Origin: Bacteroides gallinarum DSM 18171 = JCM 13658
Lineage (GTDB): Bacteria > Bacteroidota > Bacteroidia > Bacteroidales > Bacteroidaceae
NCBI RefSeq assembly: GCF_000374365.1
Contig: NZ_KB894131.1
Span: forward strand, 39,824 to 103,823
DNA: 64,000 nt
Direction of reading: 5' to 3'
Numbering within the stretch: the stretch's first letter is position 1; each line of letters begins with the position of its first letter. Under the pieces are notes generated by a model. That model was not told the DNA's origin, did no database searches, and saw nothing but the letters and a program-made list of their open reading frames with translations. Of the stretch, positions 26,108 through 36,519 are shown one piece after another. The position numbers were made by a program, and so were the translations under genes.

Positions 26108-29100
26108 ATGCTTATGAAAACAAAAATTTTGTTTTTACTGGCATTTGCTGCTTTCTGCTGTACTACGGCAATGGCGCAAATCCAAGTTAAAGGAACTGTT
26201 GTCTCAGCTAATGATTCTGAGCCAATGATTGGTGTTGCTATTCTTGAAAATGGAACTACCAACGGCTGTATTACCGATATCGATGGTAACTACTCTATCC
26301 AGCTACAGAATAGTAATGCAACTCTTACCGTATCTTTTGTAGGTTATAAGACACAGACAATCAATGTTAATGGTCGTAACAAAATCGACATCCGTATGCA
26401 AGAAGACTTAAAAGTACTCGATGAAGTAGTTGTTGTAGGTTATGGCGTTCAACGTAAAAGCGACCTCACAGGAGCTATTGCTTCGGTCAATGGAGATGAT
26501 ATCAAGAACCTCGCAACAGTCGATGCTGCTGCCGCCCTTCAAGGTAAAGCTGCCGGCGTTCAGATTCTGAACACATCCGGTGCCCCCGGTGAAGGAGCGA
26601 AGATTCGTATTCGTGGCTATTCATCAAACTCTGACCAACTCGGACCGCTATTGATTGTCGATGGTTTGAAGGTTGATAACATCCAATACCTCGATCCTTC
26701 CATGATTGAGTCTATGGAAGTCCTCAAAGATGCCGCCTCGGCTGCAATCTATGGTGCTCAAGCCGGTAATGGCGTCGTCCTTATTACAACAAAGACCGGT
26801 AGCAGTGCAAATGGCCGTCCCAAAATTACATACTCTTTCAAGGCCATTAACCAACGTCTTGGCAAAACACCTGAGCTGTTCGGTGCAAAAGACTGGATTA
26901 AATACAAAGAAATGTCAGGTTATGATATGAAAACCATGTGTGAGGCTAATGGCGTTGACTACAACAATCCGCAAGAAACAGACTGGATAAAGGAAGTATT
27001 CGATACCAGTTGGGCTACTCAACACTCTGTCACATTCCAAGACGGTAACGACAAAGGTCATTTCTTTACTTCTATAAATTACATCGACAATGACGGTATC
27101 GTACGTGGCAAGAAAGACACCTACACCCGCCTTACCGCCCAGCTCAATGCAGACTACCAACTCTATAAATGGATAAAGGTCGGCACCAACACTTCTATTG
27201 AAAAGTGGGCAACCCGCAACATCACTCACCAGAGTGCTTATGGTTCCATGCTTGCACCGGCTCTCCTGCTCGACCCCTTGACTCCTGTATATTGGGACAG
27301 TGTTGATGATTTTACCACAGGCATGAAAGATGTATACGCCACAAATCCTGAAAAAATTCTTGTTGCTCCGAACGGCAAGTACTACGCCACTTCAAAATTC
27401 CAAATGGACGACAACGGTAATCCGCTCCTCCAACTCGACCGCCGTAACTACAAAAACTCCGGTTTTACCGTTCGTGGAACGGCTTTCGTAGACCTTACTC
27501 CTATTGACGGTCTTGTAATGACATCGCGTTTTTCCTATCGTATTGCGCAAAGCAATAGCCATGACTATTCCGAACCCTATTACATGAACGGCCAAGCCAA
27601 AGCTGATGACTACTCCATCTCGGCCAATGCCAATAACAGCCACTACTACCAATGGGAAAACTTCGCAAACTTCAACAAGACATTATTTGATAAGCACAAT
27701 GTAGGCGCTATGCTCGGTATGTCTTATACAGAAGACCGTTCGGATAATGTATCGGCTTCAGCTACCGGTACAGGTGGCAATAAGATTCTCTCCGGCGATG
27801 CTGATAACTTTAAGTATCTTAATTATGTAAATTCAGCTTCGACCACAACAAAAAGTATCGGAAACCTTCCGAGTGTTTCAACCAGCCTCTCCTACTTCGG
27901 CCGTCTGCTCTATACCTTCGACAACCGTTACAGCTTGCAGTTCAACTATCGTGCCGATGCATTTGACACTTCCAAACTACCGGCTGACAAACGTTGGGGA
28001 AAATTCCCTTCTTTGGCCGCAGGTTGGACTATCAGCAATGAAAAATTCATCAAGGAAAATATCAGTAGCGATATTCTCTCATTTTTGAAGTTCCGTGTAT
28101 CTTGGGGCCGCAACGGTAATGTAAATGTACTCAGTAACTATCCGTACACCGCACCCATTAGCTACAATGCAGCCTGGTACCAATACGGAGACAGCCCCGA
28201 ACAATACTACGGTTCTTATCCTTCCGGACTTGCCAATCCGAACCTCAAGTGGGAAACATCCGAGCAGTTGGACCTCGGTCTTGACATGCGTTTCCTGAAC
28301 GACCGTCTGGCGGTAAGTCTTGACTATTACAACAAAAATACAAAAGACCTTCTTGTAAAAATCAATCCGGTTCCTGAGGTTTATACAAATCAGACTACCG
28401 TAAACGCCGGTGAAGTAAATAACAAAGGTTTCGAATTCGAAGCCAGTTGGAAAGACCATATCGGCGACCTTGCATACAGTATCAATGCTAACTTTTCTAC
28501 ATTGAAAAATGAGGTAACTTACCTTTATGACGACCTTCCACGTATCACAGCCAGCAAAGGCGGTGTAGACGGTACAAATAACAAAGTGCATACTGCATTT
28601 GAAGAGGGCCACTCCATTTGGTATTTCCGCGCATTCGATTATGTCGGTGTTGATAGCGAGACTGGTGCCCCCCGGTTCCGCAATCGTGAGGGTAAAATCG
28701 TTAACTCTTCAGAATTGACAGACGAGGATATGACAGATATCGGCAGTGCCATTCCAAAGTTCACTTATGGAATAACCATTAACCTCGCATACAAAGGATT
28801 CGACTTCACGGCATTCGGTACCGGTGTAGCAGGCAATAAGATTTTCAACATCCTCTATCGTGCAGACAGCCCGCTACGTAACTCATTGAGATACTATATG
28901 GACAATGCCTGGACTCCGGAGAATAAAGGAGCCTCCATGCCTGCACCTAACCAAGTGGCTACCGACCTTAATTTCTGGGGTTCAAGCGCTTCTATGTTCA
29001 ACGGTTCTTACTTCAAAATCAAACAACTCCAACTCGGCTACACTTTGCCTAAGAGACTCACTCAGAAAGTGGCAATCAAGAATCTCCGTTTCTTTGTGTC

Positions 29101-29245
29101 TTTGGATGACTTTTTTACATTCTCCAGTTATCCGGGAATGGACCCTGAAACCGCAACCACAGGCAGAAATGGCGGTGCCGGCTTCGACATAGGTTCGTAC
29201 CCCACTATGAAGAAGTGTTCATTCGGTGCAAGTTTCTCATTCTAA
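26108..29245 (+). CDS. susC: SusC-like TonB-dependent outer-membrane glycan transporter (first pair)
   Basis: 1045 residues; an ATG two codons downstream (26114) is an equally good start. The signal peptide ends TTAMAQ. Next come a carboxypeptidase-regulatory-like domain (IQVKGTVVSANDSEPMIGV, about 24-105) and the plug (DEVVVVGYGVQRKSDLTGAI, then DASAAIYGAQAGNGVVLITTK). The remaining 800 residues form the 22-strand barrel, ending in the aromatic FGASFSF. It works with the SusD lipoprotein as a pedal-bin importer of oligosaccharides, powered by TonB. The base composition is more AT-rich than the GH9 gene before it, with many CTT/CTC leucines, so this pair may have a different history from its left neighbours. 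SusD starts 44 bp downstream. Confidence 0.95.
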   Translation: MLMKTKILFLLAFAAFCCTTAMAQIQVKGTVVSANDSEPMIGVAILENGTTNGCITDIDGNYSIQLQNSNATLTVSFVGYKTQTINVNGRNKIDIRMQEDLKVLDEVVVVGYGVQRKSDLTGAIASVNGDDIKNLATVDAAAALQGKAAGVQILNTSGAPGEGAKIRIRGYSSNSDQLGPLLIVDGLKVDNIQYLDPSMIESMEVLKDAASAAIYGAQAGNGVVLITTKTGSSANGRPKITYSFKAINQRLGKTPELFGAKDWIKYKEMSGYDMKTMCEANGVDYNNPQETDWIKEVFDTSWATQHSVTFQDGNDKGHFFTSINYIDNDGIVRGKKDTYTRLTAQLNADYQLYKWIKVGTNTSIEKWATRNITHQSAYGSMLAPALLLDPLTPVYWDSVDDFTTGMKDVYATNPEKILVAPNGKYYATSKFQMDDNGNPLLQLDRRNYKNSGFTVRGTAFVDLTPIDGLVMTSRFSYRIAQSNSHDYSEPYYMNGQAKADDYSISANANNSHYYQWENFANFNKTLFDKHNVGAMLGMSYTEDRSDNVSASATGTGGNKILSGDADNFKYLNYVNSASTTTKSIGNLPSVSTSLSYFGRLLYTFDNRYSLQFNYRADAFDTSKLPADKRWGKFPSLAAGWTISNEKFIKENISSDILSFLKFRVSWGRNGNVNVLSNYPYTAPISYNAAWYQYGDSPEQYYGSYPSGLANPNLKWETSEQLDLGLDMRFLNDRLAVSLDYYNKNTKDLLVKINPVPEVYTNQTTVNAGEVNNKGFEFEASWKDHIGDLAYSINANFSTLKNEVTYLYDDLPRITASKGGVDGTNNKVHTAFEEGHSIWYFRAFDYVGVDSETGAPRFRNREGKIVNSSELTDEDMTDIGSAIPKFTYGITINLAYKGFDFTAFGTGVAGNKIFNILYRADSPLRNSLRYYMDNAWTPENKGASMPAPNQVATDLNFWGSSASMFNGSYFKIKQLQLGYTLPKRLTQKVAIKNLRFFVSLDDFFTFSSYPGMDPETATTGRNGGAGFDIGSYPTMKKCSFGASFSF

Positions 29246-29289
29246 TCGAGACAAGTTTTGCTTGAAAAACTCAAAAAAGTATATTTATT

Positions 29290-30960
29290 ATGAAAAAGAT
29301 TATATATTCACTTTTAGGTGTTACACTCCTCTTCAGCGCTTGTGAGGATCGTCTCAACATTGAGCAGAAAGGCGTCATCCCGTTTGAAAGCTTCTACCAA
29401 ACCGATGATGATGCACAGAATGCGCTCAACAACCTCTACCAGTCATTCTGCTTAAATATTGCTGGTAATGAAGGTATTTATGTTGCTCTTCCCATACTCT
29501 TCAATGAACCCGGTGACGACATGCTGGCAGCAGGTAATTATTATGGCGACAATGACTTCGGTGCACAACTCAATGAATTTCGTTATGACTCACAGAACGA
29601 AGTTATCAAGAATGCCTATTGGGGGCTTTATGGAGTAATTTATGACTGTAACCTTATTCTTGATAATATAGAACCTACTACGGATATCAAAAAACGTGTA
29701 TGCGCCGAAGCTCGCGCACTCCGTGCCTGGGCGCATTTCACCCTTGCTATCGGGTGGAATTGTCCTCCATTGGTAGACCATGTTCTCCCAGCAGATGCCA
29801 AACCAACTAACTATGAAGGCGGTCATGACAAACTCCTCGAATGGTGTGCCTCAGAGGCAGAAGCTGTGGTAAATGACCTTGATGAGCGTACAAGCCCGAC
29901 AGACAAAGTTGGAGCTTCAAAGGTTACCAAGGGCTTTGCTCTCACCCTCGCAGGTAAGGCCCGTCTCTTTATGGGAGATTATGCAGGTGCAAAAAACAAC
30001 CTCAAGCAAGTTATCCAATCTGGGAAATACGAACTTGTACCCGGTAATCGCTGGGCAAATCTCTTCCACACATCAGGCGATCTCTGTGAAGAAATGATTT
30101 TCCAAGCTAACGTTGTGGAAAATGCAAATATCGGTGAGTGGAGTAACAATATTCAGCGTACAGGCTGGATGTTTATCCAATTCTGGAACTGGCGGACTGA
30201 CAAATTAGCTTCCATGCCTTCATTCATAGGTGTTGACGGTTGGGGTGGGCACGCCATTCGTGAAGATTTTGCCGCACGTATGTTAGCCAATGACGGTGAT
30301 TCTTATCGTCGTAAATCAACTTTCCTCACCGCTGACGAATTTCTCTACGAAATGGAGTGGAATGGAACCAAAGACAAAGGATTAACCCGTGCACAACTTG
30401 AAACGTCCGATCAAATTGGTATCAAAGACAAAACTGGTCTTTATGGTGTTGGAGAATATTTCGCCAATAAGTTCGTTGCTTGGAAAGAGGATAACACAAA
30501 AGGTAGTTGGGGATTCAAAAACCTCACGATTTTCCGTTATGCCGAAGTGCTGTTAATGTATGCTGAGGCTTGTGCACAGACAGACGATGCAGACGGTCTT
30601 GGTCTCCAATGCCTTCAGGATATTCAAAATCGTGCAGGTTCTGCTTATGTTTCTGCTCAACTTACATTGGAAGATGTAAAAAAAGAGAAGAGTTTCGAAA
30701 TGTGGCTCGAGGGAGTTCGTTTCCCGGATATGGTACGCTGGGGCGACACGGATGGCGTTAAAGATAATGGTAAAAACATACCTACCGCTTACGACGCATT
30801 CTTCACGAAAGGCGAACCCAAGCATCGTATCTATGTAGAGTATTCAAATCCCAACAGTGGAACAACAGGTTTCATAAAAGGTAAGCATGAATACTTCGCA
30901 TTCCCATTTGATGCTATTTCTGTTAATCCTAATCTAAAGCAAAATCCAAGTGGTGAATAA
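29290..30960 (+). CDS. susD: SusD-like glycan-binding lipoprotein (first pair)
   Basis: 556 residues. LLFSACEDRLN is the lipobox, followed by the short linker typical of surface lipoproteins. The alpha-helical TPR core has ARALRAWAHFTLAIGWN and the C-terminal SusD blocks FRYAEVLLMYAEACAQ and SFEMWLEGVRFPDMVRWGD, ending in YFAFPFDAISVNPNLKQNP. It caps the SusC barrel and binds the substrate glycan. It follows susC by 44 bp and ends 45 bp before a terminator. The glycan target is not readable from sequence; if it belongs with the flanking GH43/GH9 genes it would be a decorated hemicellulose or arabinan. Confidence 0.94.
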   Translation: MKKIIYSLLGVTLLFSACEDRLNIEQKGVIPFESFYQTDDDAQNALNNLYQSFCLNIAGNEGIYVALPILFNEPGDDMLAAGNYYGDNDFGAQLNEFRYDSQNEVIKNAYWGLYGVIYDCNLILDNIEPTTDIKKRVCAEARALRAWAHFTLAIGWNCPPLVDHVLPADAKPTNYEGGHDKLLEWCASEAEAVVNDLDERTSPTDKVGASKVTKGFALTLAGKARLFMGDYAGAKNNLKQVIQSGKYELVPGNRWANLFHTSGDLCEEMIFQANVVENANIGEWSNNIQRTGWMFIQFWNWRTDKLASMPSFIGVDGWGGHAIREDFAARMLANDGDSYRRKSTFLTADEFLYEMEWNGTKDKGLTRAQLETSDQIGIKDKTGLYGVGEYFANKFVAWKEDNTKGSWGFKNLTIFRYAEVLLMYAEACAQTDDADGLGLQCLQDIQNRAGSAYVSAQLTLEDVKKEKSFEMWLEGVRFPDMVRWGDTDGVKDNGKNIPTAYDAFFTKGEPKHRIYVEYSNPNSGTTGFIKGKHEYFAFPFDAISVNPNLKQNPSGE

Positions 30961-31005
30961 GGTATAAAAAAGGCCGAACTCTAAGGTCTTTCCTAGTTAA
31001 GCTCT

Positions 31006-31060
31006 AAAAAGTTTACCCAAAAGTATGTTGATTTTCATAAGTTTGGGTAAGCTTTTTATA
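31006..31060 (+). terminator. Terminator after the first SusC/SusD pair
   Basis: AAAAAGTTTACCCAAA (31006-31021) pairs with TTTGGGTAAGCTTTTT (31042-31057), with one G-U pair and the T run in the right arm. It separates the first PUL segment from the inner locus. The rest of 30961-31470 shows nothing I can name. Confidence 0.8.
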
Positions 31061-31470
31061 TCATAACCCTGGTAAAAGGAACAATATCTCCACAAGACAC
31101 ACATTATTAGTTAATAGCACAGAAGATATTTATCTTAAAAGAGTGTCAAGCCGTTATTTTCATTCTTATAACATTCCTACACTTCTCCTCTACTTTATAA
31201 ACAACCCGGTAACCTCATTTTATAAAAACCAAAGTAATTATACTTTTACATCCTTATCGGTCAAGACAGGTTATTTATACCGTAAATGTAAATGAGTTCC
31301 AAGCTCTTTTCCTATATCCGGACCATTCAATAAAATATTGAAGCATTTTTATACATAATCAAAGCATACACTCACATACTCAACTGTTTATCAATAAATT
31401 ATCATTAAACAAGCGTATTTCAGGCGTATAAATTACTGATAGCCAAAGTAGGTGAAGAGTAGTAGTTTAC

Positions 31471-31501
31471 TTGCTTTTACTCAATACATACTCTACTTTT
31501 G
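31471..31501 (+). promoter_or_regulatory. Promoter of the inner PUL (TTG, 20-bp spacer, TACTTTTG)
   Basis: TTG at 31471-31473 and TACTTTTG at 31494-31501 have the ideal 20-bp spacing of Bacteroides promoters. The SusC start at 31615 leaves a leader of about 105 nt, as often seen upstream of susC genes. The longer in-frame start at 31471 lies on the promoter itself and is excluded by it. The AAAAGT operator of the flanking genes is absent. Confidence 0.75.
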
Positions 31502-31614
31502 CATTAAACAAACAGGCTAAAAGAGAACGGACTACAATGCGCGCTAATTTCGAATATCTCTTTTTTCTGTATTGCATGAAAACACCATTATTAACTATTA
31601 AATCTTTTAATATT

Positions 31615-34600
31615 ATGAAGAAAAGACTGCCACTTATCACACTGCGGCCTCTTGCATGGATACTATTCCTTTTTATAACAGCAAGCGGATATGCACAAGA
31701 GAGTCTTATTCAAGGTATAGTTACTGATGAAAGTGGAGAACCGCTAATCGGTGTATCTATACAAGACACAAAAACACAAAAAGGTGCTATCTCAGATATA
31801 GACGGTAAATTCTCGCTCGAAAGCCATATCGGAAATACGTTGAAAATATCATATATAGGATATCGTACATTAACAGTTACCGCCACCAAAAGTATGCGGG
31901 TAGTTATGAACGAAGACAACATGAAACTGGATGAAGTAGTAGTCGTAGGATATGGCGTCCAAAAAAAAGTAAACCTGACAGGTGCCGTAGCTTCCGTGAA
32001 AAGCGATGAAATTCTGAAAGCTCAATCAGCAAATACTTCGAATGCACTCATCGGACAAATTCCCGGACTGATAGCCAAACAAACCACGGGAGAACCGGGA
32101 CTGGATGGTTCACAAATATATATTCGTGGTGTCGCCACGTTCCAGGGAGGAACCTCACCAACCTATATCATTGACGGTATCGAACGCCAGGCAGAAGACT
32201 TTGCCCGCATAGACCCCAATGAGATAGAATCGTTGAATGTATTGAAAGATGCCGCCTCAGCAGCTATCTTCGGTATGCGTGGTGCCAACGGAGTTATACT
32301 GGTTACCACCAAACGGGGTAATACCGGAAAAGTTCATGTTAAGTATTCGGGCAATGTATCGATACAGAAGCCTACAAGCCTGCCGGAGTTTGCCAATTCT
32401 ACCGATTATGCCCGGATGAAGAATATATACATGGGCAACACAATTTATACAGACGAGGAAATCAGAAAATTCGCCGACGGCTCTGACCCCGAACGCTATC
32501 CGAATACCGACTGGTATAAGGAAATGCTATCAAAGAATGCAGTACAGCATCAGCACAATATTACCGTGGACGGCGGACGCGATAACATCAAGTTCTTTAC
32601 CAGTTTCGGATATGTACATCAAGATGGTTTGTGGGACAATCTGGACTACGAACGTTACTCTTTAAGAAGCAATATCGATGTAAAAGTCACTTCTACCACT
32701 CAGCTCTCAGTGGATGCATCCGGTCGTGTGGAATACCGTCATGGCAGCCCGCAGAGCAGTACCAGTGTTTTCCAGCAACTAATCCGTAATACTCCTGTGT
32801 TACTTGCCAAGTATGATAATGGGCTCTACACTGTACCTGATGCCACTCATCCGAACATCATGGCACAAACCAGCAAGGACGCAGGATATAATGATTCACG
32901 AAACAATAGTTTACTGACCCGGCTCGAACTGACTCAGGAGCTTCCGTTCATAACGCAAGGGTTAAAAATAAAGGGTGTCTTCTCATACGATAAAAACAAT
33001 TATGCCCAAAAGACCTGGTCGCTCTCTCCCTACTTGTATATACGCGACCAAGACAATAACTATAACTTACAGCCACGGGGTAGTGCCTCACTCTATCAGA
33101 ATCAGAATGACAACGAGTATATCGAATGGCAAGGGCATCTTACCTACGATCGTTCTTTCGGCAACCATACCGTTTCAGCCTTGTTAATGGCATTAGGACG
33201 TAAAGAAAAATATCACAATGTATGGGTATCTCGTAATTCGTTCGATTCGGACGTAATGGATCAAATCAGTGCTGGTAATAGTACCGGACAACAGTTGGGC
33301 GGATACGACAGAGAGTCGGCACGCCTCAGCTACGTAGGCAGGGTCAACTATAATTATGGCGGTAAATACCTATTTGAAGCGAATATTCGCCGAGATGCTT
33401 CTGAAAACTTTGCACCCGACAAACGCTGGGGAACATTTGCATCCGCATCTATCGGTTGGGTGATTTCAGAAGAAAAGTTCTTCGAACCTTTGAAGAATAA
33501 AATAAACTTCCTAAAAGTCAGGGGGTCTTACGGTACATTGGGTAACGATAATACCGGTGGTGTAGCTTTTCCGTACTACAGTCGTTTCGACTTGTATACT
33601 CCACGCGGTTCACATAATGGCGGGTTAGCGAATAATCTTGGTGATTACGTATTCGGTGAATTAGTTAGCAAAGGATTGGCTCCCGGACCTATCGCCAATG
33701 CACTGGCAACATGGGAAACTTCAAAAAAAATGAATATTGCGATAGATGCAGGTTTGTTCAATATGCTCAATCTATCCATAGACTTTTTTAAAGAAACCCG
33801 TTCCGATATCCTTGCACAACGAGGAAGCGAAGTTCCTTGGTCGTTCGGAGGCGAACTGCCACTCGAGAATATCGGCAAGGTGGAGAATAAAGGTGTCGAT
33901 GCCAACCTGACATTTAATCATCACATCGGCAAAGTCCGCTACTCCATAGGCGGAAACTTTACTTATGCCCGTAACAAGATATTGGAAATGGCTGAAGCCG
34001 CAGGAACTTCCGAGTATTTGAGGAAAACCGGACGTCCTATCTACAGCTACTATGGCTATAAGACAGACGGTATCTTCCAAACGCAACAAGAAATAGATGC
34101 GTATGCCAAACAAGAAGTGGCTGGAAGCGACTATGTGACCCGCCCCGGTGATATCAAATATGTAGATGTGAATGGTGATAATGTGGTAAATGCAGATGAT
34201 ATGACCTATTTGGGATACGGCAATGTGCCCGAAATCATATACGGCATCAACGGAAGTTTGGCATGGAAGAATTTCGACCTTAGTTTCCTATTTCAGGGAG
34301 CAACACACGTACAGGTTCAATTGAACGGTGGTGTAATTATGCCTTATTTCAATGACGGTAATCTGCCTCAATTTTGGATAAAAGAAGCATGGAGTGAGGA
34401 CAATCCCAGTGCGCGCTATCCCCGTCTGGAGCAATCCACACATAACTTCCCGAATACGGATTTCCCGCCTGTACAGACCTATCTGTATGACGCATCCTAT
34501 TTCAGACTGAAAAATATTGAGATAGGTTATAACTTCCCGCGTAAATGGTTGAATAACCTCCGTTTAGAGAATGTACGTGTGTACGTCAGTGGACAGAATC

Positions 34601-34710
34601 TCTTTACTATTACCGATGTTCCTCAGATAGACCCCGAAAATGTAGACTCACAAGGATGGTCTTATCCGCAAATGAAATCATTTAATGCAGGTATCAGTAT
34701 TCAATTTTAA
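31615..34710 (+). CDS. susC: SusC-like TonB-dependent transporter (inner PUL)
   Basis: 1031 residues from the ATG at 31615, chosen for the signal peptide MKKRLPLITLRPLAWIL... ending ASGYAQ; in-frame ATGs at 31471 and 31576 give non-signal N-termini. Order: regulatory-like domain (IQGIVTDESGEPLIGVSI), plug (DEVVVVGYGVQKKVNLTGAV and DAASAAIFGMRGANGVILVTTK), barrel, and terminal FNAGISIQF. Outer-membrane importer for the oligosaccharides made by the GH26 enzymes. SusD follows by 12 bp, and the run continues with GH26, MFS, GH43, GH26 and the regulator. It is clearly different in sequence from the SusC at 26108, so the two pairs are not a recent duplication. Confidence 0.95.
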   Translation: MKKRLPLITLRPLAWILFLFITASGYAQESLIQGIVTDESGEPLIGVSIQDTKTQKGAISDIDGKFSLESHIGNTLKISYIGYRTLTVTATKSMRVVMNEDNMKLDEVVVVGYGVQKKVNLTGAVASVKSDEILKAQSANTSNALIGQIPGLIAKQTTGEPGLDGSQIYIRGVATFQGGTSPTYIIDGIERQAEDFARIDPNEIESLNVLKDAASAAIFGMRGANGVILVTTKRGNTGKVHVKYSGNVSIQKPTSLPEFANSTDYARMKNIYMGNTIYTDEEIRKFADGSDPERYPNTDWYKEMLSKNAVQHQHNITVDGGRDNIKFFTSFGYVHQDGLWDNLDYERYSLRSNIDVKVTSTTQLSVDASGRVEYRHGSPQSSTSVFQQLIRNTPVLLAKYDNGLYTVPDATHPNIMAQTSKDAGYNDSRNNSLLTRLELTQELPFITQGLKIKGVFSYDKNNYAQKTWSLSPYLYIRDQDNNYNLQPRGSASLYQNQNDNEYIEWQGHLTYDRSFGNHTVSALLMALGRKEKYHNVWVSRNSFDSDVMDQISAGNSTGQQLGGYDRESARLSYVGRVNYNYGGKYLFEANIRRDASENFAPDKRWGTFASASIGWVISEEKFFEPLKNKINFLKVRGSYGTLGNDNTGGVAFPYYSRFDLYTPRGSHNGGLANNLGDYVFGELVSKGLAPGPIANALATWETSKKMNIAIDAGLFNMLNLSIDFFKETRSDILAQRGSEVPWSFGGELPLENIGKVENKGVDANLTFNHHIGKVRYSIGGNFTYARNKILEMAEAAGTSEYLRKTGRPIYSYYGYKTDGIFQTQQEIDAYAKQEVAGSDYVTRPGDIKYVDVNGDNVVNADDMTYLGYGNVPEIIYGINGSLAWKNFDLSFLFQGATHVQVQLNGGVIMPYFNDGNLPQFWIKEAWSEDNPSARYPRLEQSTHNFPNTDFPPVQTYLYDASYFRLKNIEIGYNFPRKWLNNLRLENVRVYVSGQNLFTITDVPQIDPENVDSQGWSYPQMKSFNAGISIQF

Positions 34711-34722
34711 ACAGATAACATC

Positions 34723-36411
34723 ATGAAAGAAATATTTAAACCGCTATTCATATTACTTGCTGCTATCAGCATGACTTCCTGTTCCGATATGCTGGATATC
34801 AAGCCTACAACATTTGTCTCCGACGAATTGATTTGGCAAGATAAAAAGCTTATCGACCAATTCGTTGCCAACACATATGGTACATTGGTATGTGGATTCA
34901 ACCGTAATACACAAGGATGGGACCAAGATTGGAGTGCCGCTTTCGGCGGTAACTTCGATTCCGGTACCGATGACTTTGACGGTAAATTCGATGCGAATGT
35001 AAATCAGTTCAACACAGGACAAATTACTGCACAAAGCACTCCATTTATCGAAGAAGTCTGGAAGAGTAATTACAGTATTATACGCAAATGTAATCTGATT
35101 ATTGCTGCTGTTCCGGACACTAAAGATGTGGTACTGACACCGGCCGAAAAGAAATATTACGAAGCGGAAGCACGTTTCCTACGGGCATTCTGTTATTTCG
35201 ACCTTGCTAAAACTTTTGGACGGGCACCGTTGATTACGGAAGCCCAGCAACTGGAAAGTGACTTGCTGGTACCGGCCACAGATTTCGAAGGATTAATAGA
35301 TTTCATTGTAACCGAAAGTAATAATTATGCAGAGAATCTTGACCTAACAGTTTCTGATGCTATGAAGGGGCGTGCTACACGTGGTGCTTTTCTTGCATTG
35401 AAAGCTCGTGCCCTACTTTATCTTGCCAGCCCACTCAATAATACCGCCAATTCTAAAGAACGTTGGGAAAATGCTGCAAAAGCTGCAAAAGAGGTCATGG
35501 ACTTAGGGATATATCAGCTTTACCGCAACGGCGAGTATGCATACGGCTCTTTATTCTTCGACAAATCGAATGCCAATACAGAAATTATCTTCGAGCGCCG
35601 TTTTCAATTTCCGGAAATCACACATAACATTCACATGCAATGGAGTCTTGACCCGGCAGATGCAGACCGTGGTTCCTGGAACGGTTTATATCCTACTCAG
35701 AATTTAGCTGACGCTTACGAAACCACAGACGGCAAACTGATTACCGACCCTACATCCATTTATAATCCGCAAGACCCATACGCTAACCGTGATAAACGAT
35801 TCTATCAAACTTTACTCTATCACGGTAGCTACTGGGAAGGGAGCCAGTTGCTTATGCACCGCCACTTACAAAACCCGGATTGGAGCGGCAACTGTCTACC
35901 CAATGAATCTCGTGCACGCTGTGGTTACGGACTCCGCAAAATGATACAGGAATACGACGGCGCATCTGCCGACTTATATACCGGAGCCTTTGCACAAGAC
36001 AACAACTGGCCTTATTTCCGCTATGCAGAAGTTTTACTGAATTATGCTGAAGCACAGAATGAAGCATTGGCTGCCCCGGACAAGAGTGTGTACGACGCTA
36101 TTAACGATGTTCGTAACCGTGCAGGCCAACCGGGATTGCCGGAGGGATTATCCCAAAATGAAATGCGTATCCGTATACATAATGAACGTCACGTAGAGTT
36201 GTGTTTGGAAGAACACCGCTTCTTCGATTTGCGCCGTTGGAAAGAAGCTACGACTCTACAGGCACCTATCAAGGGAATGACAGTTGAGTTTGATGGAAGT
36301 AACAATAACTATAAGATAGTAACTATTGAAGATCGGGTATTCAACGAGAATAATTATTACCTGCCTATTCCCCACAGTGAAACAGAGAAGAACCCGAATC
36401 TGATACAGTAG
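34723..36411 (+). CDS. susD: SusD-like glycan-binding lipoprotein (inner PUL)
   Basis: 562 residues. The lipobox SMTSCSDMLDIKP is followed by the usual acidic start. SusD core blocks: YYEAEARFLRAFCYFDLAKTFGRAPLI, FRYAEVLLNYAEAQNEAL, NERHVELCLEEHRFFDLRRWKE and the end YYLPIPHSETEKNPNLIQ. It forms the lid of the SusC complex and binds its glycan at the cell surface. The gene is 12 bp after susC. A gap of 108 bp with no recognisable hairpin follows before the first GH26 gene. Confidence 0.94.
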   Translation: MKEIFKPLFILLAAISMTSCSDMLDIKPTTFVSDELIWQDKKLIDQFVANTYGTLVCGFNRNTQGWDQDWSAAFGGNFDSGTDDFDGKFDANVNQFNTGQITAQSTPFIEEVWKSNYSIIRKCNLIIAAVPDTKDVVLTPAEKKYYEAEARFLRAFCYFDLAKTFGRAPLITEAQQLESDLLVPATDFEGLIDFIVTESNNYAENLDLTVSDAMKGRATRGAFLALKARALLYLASPLNNTANSKERWENAAKAAKEVMDLGIYQLYRNGEYAYGSLFFDKSNANTEIIFERRFQFPEITHNIHMQWSLDPADADRGSWNGLYPTQNLADAYETTDGKLITDPTSIYNPQDPYANRDKRFYQTLLYHGSYWEGSQLLMHRHLQNPDWSGNCLPNESRARCGYGLRKMIQEYDGASADLYTGAFAQDNNWPYFRYAEVLLNYAEAQNEALAAPDKSVYDAINDVRNRAGQPGLPEGLSQNEMRIRIHNERHVELCLEEHRFFDLRRWKEATTLQAPIKGMTVEFDGSNNNYKIVTIEDRVFNENNYYLPIPHSETEKNPNLIQ

Positions 36412-36519
36412 CTTTTCATTTCATCAATTAAAAACCGGGTGTGTTTTCCTGAAAAATAGGTGGAACAAATAACTCTTGTATAGAACTTAAGCTTAATCGA
36501 ATACAAACTTTTAGCAATC

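Noticed and set aside
31471..31614. Longer N-terminus of the inner SusC
   Set aside because: The extra residues overlap the promoter, and the signal peptide begins at 31615.
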